From Grammothele lineata (Eukaryota > Basidiomycota > Agaricomycetes > Polyporales > Polyporaceae): a DNA stretch of 64,000 nt. Positions within the stretch are counted from its first letter, which is position 1. The number at the start of each line of letters is the position of its first letter. Below the pieces are notes generated by a model. That model had not been told where the DNA came from, did not search any database, and saw only the letters and a program-made list of their open reading frames with translations. Position numbers and translations under genes: made by a program. Below are positions 58,701 to 64,000 of the stretch, one piece after another. The stretch lies in NCBI GenBank assembly GCA_002150815.3, contig NDFF03000011.1:558001-622000 (forward strand). The letters are read 5' to 3'.

Positions 58701-60625
58701 ACGTGCCGCTCAGATGGAGGTTGAAGATCAACGCCGCCAAGTTCAGGAGCTCACCGCCGCCAAGAAACAACTGCAGACTGAGGTCAGCGCATTGAAGGAA
58801 CGTCTCGACGCAGAAGTCCTCGCGAAGAACGACGAGATCGGTATGTTCCAAGATGATCGGACCGATGGGCGTTATTGACATATTTGCAGCCATCAAACGT
58901 AGTCTACAAGGCCGTTTGCAGGAGCTAGAGATCACTTCCTCCTCTACAGCAACGATCCACTCCGGTTTGTGTACAGGATTCGTTTTGTCCTGTTGAAACT
59001 CACTGTTCTCCCTATAGAACTACAAGAAGCCATGGAAGCTTACAAGACTAAGACGGACGAATACCTCAAACGTTATGAAGAGGCCGAGATCAATCGCGCG
59101 AAGGCTGCGCGGGCCGAAGCATTCGGTAGGCGTCTCACAGGTGTCAGTCAATTGAACATCCTTGACACTCTTCTTCCACAGCTCGTCGGGCCTTGGCCGA
59201 TGCCGAGAAAGCTCATGCCGGGATCGTTGCGGAACGTCAGGCCGCGGAGCAACGTGCTCAGGCGGCCGAGCAGCGCGTACAAGAGCTGGAACGCAAGTTG
59301 GAGGAAGAGGGACGTGAGACTTCTGATCTTGCTCTTCTTCGTCAACGACTCGCGGAGGAAATGGAAGACGAGCGCAAACAACACCGGCAGGACATTGCTG
59401 ACCGCGACTTCGCTGCGGATCAAACACGCAAGAAGTACCAAGGCGAACTCGCACAACTGAGTGAAGGTGAGCATGATCGCGAACAAGCACATTTCACACC
59501 GGCTCATCTCCCACAGAGCTTCAATCTCAGCGCGATACAATGAGCCGTCTCCGAGAGGAGAGTCGCAAGCTTCGCTCTGACTACGACGAATTGCAGTTGC
59601 GGTATGACGACGAAGTCTACAACGGCGGATCATGGAAGAAGGACAAGGAACGCCTCGAGACCAAGATCCAGGACCTCACGAAGGCGTACGACGCATCCAC
59701 CGCCGCACAAGCAGAACAGCAGTCGCAGATCGTCTCGCTGCATTCGCAAGTCCGCGAACTTCGTAGTGTGCTCAACGATGCGGAGACGGACCGGGCTCTT
59801 TTGCAGAAGGCCCGACGTGCACTTCAAGCGGAGCTTGAGACGATCAAGCTCGACCATGTTGACGCGAACCGTATGTCCTCGGATACCGAGCTGCAGCGTC
59901 TACGCTTGGAGAAGCAAGATCTCGAACGGTCGCTGGAAGAGCAGGGCGATCGAGTGACGATGGCGTTCGAGCGGATGAAGAAGGCTGAATCATACGCGAA
60001 CGAGTGCCAGATCGAGCTAGGCAAGATTCGAGTCGAGAACTCAGAGCTTGATAAGATGAACGTACGTGGAGTATTGCTTGAGTCCCGACAGCGGTGATGT
60101 TCACTACTTGCGCAGGCGAGCCTAGAGAAGCAGGTCAAGGATCTCAACGTGCGCATCGTGGACCTTGAGACCAAGTCGATGAACGTGCCCCGTCCCGCGG
60201 CGACGTCCCGGCGCCTGGAGTCCCGTATCGAAGAGCTGACGAGCCAACTCAACCAGTCGACCAAGGACAGCTCGCGCATCCACCGCTCTGCTGACAAAGC
60301 GTTGGCTGAGGCTGAGCGTCAGCGCTCACGCCTAGAAGAAGAGGTCACTGCGTACGAAGCCAAGATCGTCGGCATGCGGGAGAAGATGGATGAGCTGGTT
60401 AGTCACCGGTCCGCTACCCATGCATACCATTCCACTGACCTTTACCCACAGCAAACATCGGAAAACAACCTGCAGCTGGCAAAACGGCGGGCAGAGCGCG
60501 AGGCGGCTGACTTCAAACAGAAGTCTCTCAACCTCGAACGCGAGCTCGAACGTCTCCGTAGCCGACTAGAACGGCCGTCGAGCGCACTTCTTGGCTCTCC
60601 CGCGAGCTCCCCACGCAAGCAATGA
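52785..60625 (+). CDS. Class II myosin heavy chain
   Basis: It starts [20 protein letters not shown], followed by the SH3-like N-domain ([20 protein letters not shown]). The motor has [20 protein letters not shown], the P-loop [13 protein letters not shown] (53450-53490), a long Ser-rich loop 1, [10 protein letters not shown] (switch I), [20 protein letters not shown] (switch II/relay), [14 protein letters not shown] and [15 protein letters not shown]. The neck includes [20 protein letters not shown], with IQ-like sites for light chains. From about 55790 a heptad-rich coiled coil of more than 1,300 residues runs to SPASSPRKQ and TGA at 60625, as in two-headed conventional myosin that drives the cytokinetic ring. 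At least ten introns with GT-AG ends are visible. An in-frame TAG at 58474-58476 interrupts the tail; downstream sequence stays in frame and coiled-coil, so the annotation is extended past it. If real, it truncates the tail. Confidence 0.9.
58474..58476 (+). other. In-frame TAG within the myosin tail
   Basis: CRARLAK is followed by TAG and then [20 protein letters not shown] in the same frame, which continues to a normal GTGAGT donor. A 39-nt GT-AG segment spanning the stop (GTGTAGAG...GACTAAG) would keep frame, but is shorter than the other introns here. Confidence 0.8.
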
Positions 60626-61048
60626 GGGCATAATTCTACGACAGCTTCACGACATCCTTAACGACCCGTACGCTACTTTTGCTCCCGACTGACGAGACTT
60701 GATGATGGCTGCGAAGGACTGCGCTTCCGCTCTGTTGCACTACTAGGCTCATTTGTATCTTATAATCGGACATAGGCTCTCTGACCACACTCCATGTTTG
60801 CATAGTATATGTCGTGCAATTGATCTTATACGTCTCTTTCCTCTCGTAGACTGATACGAAAACAAATATTGCGCAAACGGCCGTGGCGGCGTGGCAAGTC
60901 GCTGTCATCCCGTGACTCGGCTGGTCTTACTAAAGAGTGTCTCAGAACGGACAAGGCTCTGGACGTTGCGAATGGCAGATGATTGAAGGCAGCTCGCTCT
61001 CTCTTTACGCCCGTGGAGGCTTCACTCTAACTTGAACTAGCGGGAACC
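60626..61048. other. Intergenic, 3' region of myosin and promoter of next gene
   Basis: About 420 bp with no gene. Open frames here are short and antisense, without motifs. Confidence 0.4.
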
Positions 61049-61951
61049 ATGAGCGGAGAGCAACCGTTTACTCCTTCGCCTCAAATGGATCTAGTCCGGC
61101 AACTGATCAAAGATCACAAGGAGAAGGGGTGGGATGAAGCTTGGTGCGACTTGGGGGACATTTCCCGGGAGAGGACGTAATTTCATGAAGTGCTGATCTT
61201 CGCGTACAGGAAGGAAAATACGACGCCCTGGGACGCAGGGAGACCTCAGCCTCCGCTACAGACTCTCCTAGAATCCAAAGGTCTCGCACTACCTAAAGAG
61301 GGGCGTGCCTTGGTACCTGGATGCGGCCGGGTATGCGGTATAAAGCATCGGAGTGGCAAACTCCTGCTGATGGCCAGCTGGGAGACAGGGGTACGATGCG
61401 GTATGTATCGCGTCGACGACCGGCCTGGAAACGTTGGGGACAGACATCTCTCCAATTGCGATCAAAGCAGCTGAGGAGTATGTATACGAAGAAGATACTC
61501 ATGATGCATATAAGAACGAGCTCAATAGAACGCTAGGTATTTCAAGGCGTTAGGAGCCAATGCGAACATCAAGTTCGAGACGTCGAATTTCTTCACAATG
61601 AGCGAGGAGCCGTTCGACGTGGTCTACGACTACACGTGAGATGATGATCATGCATAAGCGAGCCAGATGACAGAAGTAGCAAGTTTCAGATTCTTCGTGG
61701 CCATTCCACCGGAGATGCGCCCAGACTGGGGGAAGAAGATGCGAGAATTAGTCAAGCGAGGAGGTTACCTGATCACTCTCATATTCCCCATTCTATCCTT
61801 TACCGAAAGCGGACCACCGTTCTTTGTAAGGCCAGAACACTACGACGAGGCTCTTGGAGAGGGCTGGGAGACGGTGGTAGACGAGGTGCCGCAGAACAGT
61901 CTTCCGACGCACGTCGATAAGGAGAGGCTTGTGGTACGGAGGAGGCTGTAG
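61049..61951 (+). CDS. Thiol methyltransferase (TPMT family)
   Basis: It starts MSGEQPFTPSPQMDLVRQLI. Splicing gives WDEAW|KENTTPWDAGRPQPPLQ, GRALVPGCGR|GYDAVCIAS (SAM-binding motif I), GLETLGTDISPIAIKAAEEY, FETSNFFTM, FDVVYDYT|FFVAIPPEMRPDW and LVKRGGYLITLIFPI. These are the blocks of the TPMT-type fold (PF05724), a small SAM-dependent methyltransferase acting on thiols or halides; family members of this form occur widely in basidiomycetes. Length after splicing is about 230 aa, normal for the family. A GTATGT...CGCTAG intron removes what looks like a frameshift near 61537. The substrate is not predictable from sequence. Confidence 0.8.
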
Positions 61952-62242
61952 AGATCATCTGTATCGTCTCTTATTCTGGTGTACATCGCGATGTGGTCGT
62001 ATCAATGGGAATGAAGGTGTCGTCGACGGTATATAATAATATATGAGCTTGAAGCACGAGTTTCGTATATGGCATGCGCGTGGACCGGAAGAAGACGTTC
62101 GACTGGGCGCCCGGGCCGAGCCGTCCGGTGCTGTATAGTTGTAGATCAGATCTCAGCCACCGGGTTGTAGCCGCCGAAAGAAAGTGAGCAAAGGCGAGAA
62201 CGAGGCAAGCACAGGCAAGGCAGCGTCAAGTCCACCCACAAA

Positions 62243-62685
62243 ATGGTCGGTCCCCTCGCTGCCGTCTTCGTCGCCGTCTGACGTTTTCCGTGTCTATCCA
62301 CCTAGCCTAAGGAAATCCGCGACATCAAGCAATTCATCGACATTGCCCGGCGCAAGGACGCCAAGGGTGCGTCTACCCCCTACCCATCCTCCGTTCACTG
62401 TCCCTGAAACTGTCTACCCCCGGCTCCTCTTCTAGCGGCGCGCATTAAGAAGATTGCGTCGCGGGTACCTGGTGGCAAGACCAAGACCAAGTTCAAGATC
62501 CGCTGCTCCCGTTACCTCTACACCCTCTCCCTTGATGACCCCGAAAAGGCTGAGAAGCTTCAGCAGTCGCTTCCTCCTGGTTAGTCCCTTCATTCCACTC
62601 TTTTGCCAGCGCATCTCAAGTTCGTCATCCCTCTTCTACAGGTCTCCAAGTAGACGAGATCAAGGATACGCCCAAGAAGAAGTAA
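62243..62685 (+). CDS. RPL38: Large ribosomal subunit protein eL38
   Basis: The ATG is followed at once by an intron (62246-62308), so the protein begins [21 protein letters not shown]. Two more introns separate [39 protein letters not shown] and the terminal [13 protein letters not shown] (TAA at 62683-62685). Length is about 78 aa and the motif order equals that of eL38, a cytoplasmic 60S component. A first intron directly after the start codon is common in ribosomal protein genes of basidiomycetes. Confidence 0.92.
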
Positions 62686-63563
62686 ACGCCGCCCCGTCCT
62701 AGGCTGTCGGTCCGTTTGCTATCTCATGTCGCTATCTTCTGCTATGGCTCTTCAGGCGTCACTCCATGGGAATGTATGCACTACCAACGCTCTATATTAT
62801 GCATGCATGGCATCCCGCTGTATTCCTAGCCATCTTTCTCGATCTTGCCTGTCCACCGACAATCCACCCTGGATTCGCAGCCGGGAAGCTTGACCTCTTA
62901 AGATCCGTTCCACCCGGCTGCTCACGTTGGACGGCGAGAGAGAGACCTACGCGGTGAAGAGCGAACCACAAGTACTGCGAGACCCCACAAGAAACCAAAT
63001 ACTAACTTCCATGCGACTGTGCCAGACGAGTGGACAATCCGACTTGCTCTGGTCATCGCTCCTTACAAGCTGGAAGCGCAACCACACAAGACAGAGCATC
63101 TTGATGGTTTGAGAAAATGAGGTATTCGGCGTGCGATCTGCAACTAGTTTGCGTTATGGGCAAGTTGTAGTCCGGCGGTGTACGGGGAGCGCAGGGGAAC
63201 GCGCATTGCTGTCCCCAGCGCATCGAACCCTGGCGCCGAGTGTGGATGCGAGTAGAGTCGGTATGACTTGAAGACCCCAGCCGGTATAGATCAAGTGCCG
63301 CCGCAGTGCTCCCTAGTTGGAGGGTAACCTGCCTATAGTATTGACAAGGCGAAGGGGAAAGACGGCCGAAGTGAGACGGAGACATCCACTCGCCATCCTG
63401 TCGCCCATGACGGAGCCGCTGAACGCGTCCCGGGCCGCCTAGCCGGGAACCAAGGCGGGCGCCAAATGTGGGATGCCGCTGTCGCCCGTTCCGCGACTCG
63501 TCTCAATAGCCACCCTTGTCTTCTTCCTCCTCTCTTTCGCTTTCGTATCGAAGTACATAACCA
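62686..63563. other. Intergenic, nothing recognised
   Basis: About 880 bp between eL38 and MFAP1. Open frames are short, lie on both strands and carry no motif. The last 100 bp is pyrimidine-rich and likely the MFAP1 promoter. Confidence 0.4.
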
Positions 63564-64000
63564 ATGTCTGCGGCCCCGAGAAAGGCGGCTCCGCGCTTAG
63601 CTCGCCCGGCTGCTCGCTACAGGCGGGGACAAGCCCCCAAGGGCTACGATGCCGCCCAGTCCGATTCGGACGAAGATGAGGAGGCCGAGGAGCAAGAGCA
63701 GCCGGACGAAGGCGACGTTCTCATCAATGACGCGGGAGACATTGCCGAAGATGATGACGAAGACGAAGACGGTCTCGCCGTCCATAAGGATGCTGGTGCC
63801 AAGCGGACTAAGGGCGCAATTAGCGTCGCCTTGCGCGACGTCAACATTTCGAAGGAGGGCAAGGTTATCGTCGGTGGCAAGGAAGAGTCAGGGCGCACTG
63901 CTGCGGAGCTGGAAGGAGGTATGTTTGCTTGTTCGTATGGGTTGGCTCGTGCTCCGCGCTAACCACCTCATCAGACGAAGAAGAGTCTGAGGAAGAAGCC
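63564..64000 (+). CDS. MFAP1-type spliceosomal protein, N-terminal part (partial)
   Basis: It starts MSAAPRKAAPRLARPAARYR, then an acidic run (SDSDEDEEAEEQEQ, DDDEDEDG) and VALRDVNISKEGKVIVGGKE with ESGRTAAELEG, the conserved N-terminal block of MFAP1, a spliceosome B-complex component. An intron starts near 63920 and a second exon begins with DEEESEEEA at the right edge. The gene continues beyond the window. Confidence 0.75.

Noticed and set aside
61480..61560. Frameshift in the methyltransferase gene
   Set aside because: A GTATGT...CGCTAG intron removes the mismatch and restores the frame.

Overview
The window is nuclear DNA of a filamentous basidiomycete, most likely an Agaricomycete. Genes carry many 45-70 nt GT-AG introns, use C/G-ending codons, and include a linked acetylglutamate kinase/acetylglutamyl-phosphate reductase (ARG5,6), an SPX-RING protein, a class II myosin, MFAP1 and ribosomal protein eL38. 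The mobile DNA includes a KDZ-type transposase, which is typical of these fungi.

Layout. (1) 1-16.8 kb is an accessory, mostly lineage-specific gene block: the 3' end of an unknown gene, a 681-aa unknown protein, a putative nuclear 2-oxoglutarate/Fe(II) dioxygenase of the TET/JBP-like type, a truncated inverted paralogue of it, an 897-aa unknown protein and two tandem F-box-like paralogues. Between the two dioxygenase copies (5.9-8.7 kb) lies GC-rich, apparently noncoding DNA with two large hairpins, three 170-bp tandem units and at least seven 25-bp palindromes whose orientation flips near 7.2 kb. (2) 16.9-41.6 kb is an AT-richer nest of mobile elements. A roughly 2.34-kb non-autonomous element with asymmetric terminal inverted repeats occurs in six full or partial copies. 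A KDZ transposase gene is broken into an N-terminal half (17.3-18.5 kb, +) and a C-terminal half (31.1-33.8 kb, -). The halves abut inverted, near-identical copies of the element, and rejoining them restores a conserved motif in frame, so I infer insertion followed by a 13-kb inversion. LTR fragments, a solo-LTR-like element with a tRNA-like region, SINE-like inverted repeats and nested MITEs fill the rest. (3) 41.7-64 kb is an ordinary gene-dense block of conserved housekeeping genes: SPX-RING ligase, a putative mitochondrial protein, ULA1 (NEDD8 E1 regulatory subunit), ARG5,6, a Ser-rich protein, myosin II, a TPMT-family methyltransferase, eL38 and MFAP1.

The housekeeping genes do not form a pathway. 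SPX-RING with its neighbour, ULA1 with ARG5,6, and the Ser-rich gene with myosin are head-to-head pairs likely sharing promoters. The most unusual parts are the palindrome/hairpin locus between inverted dioxygenase paralogues, the split and inverted KDZ transposase, and an in-frame TAG in the myosin tail. All calls come from reading the sequence by eye; no alignment or database search was run.
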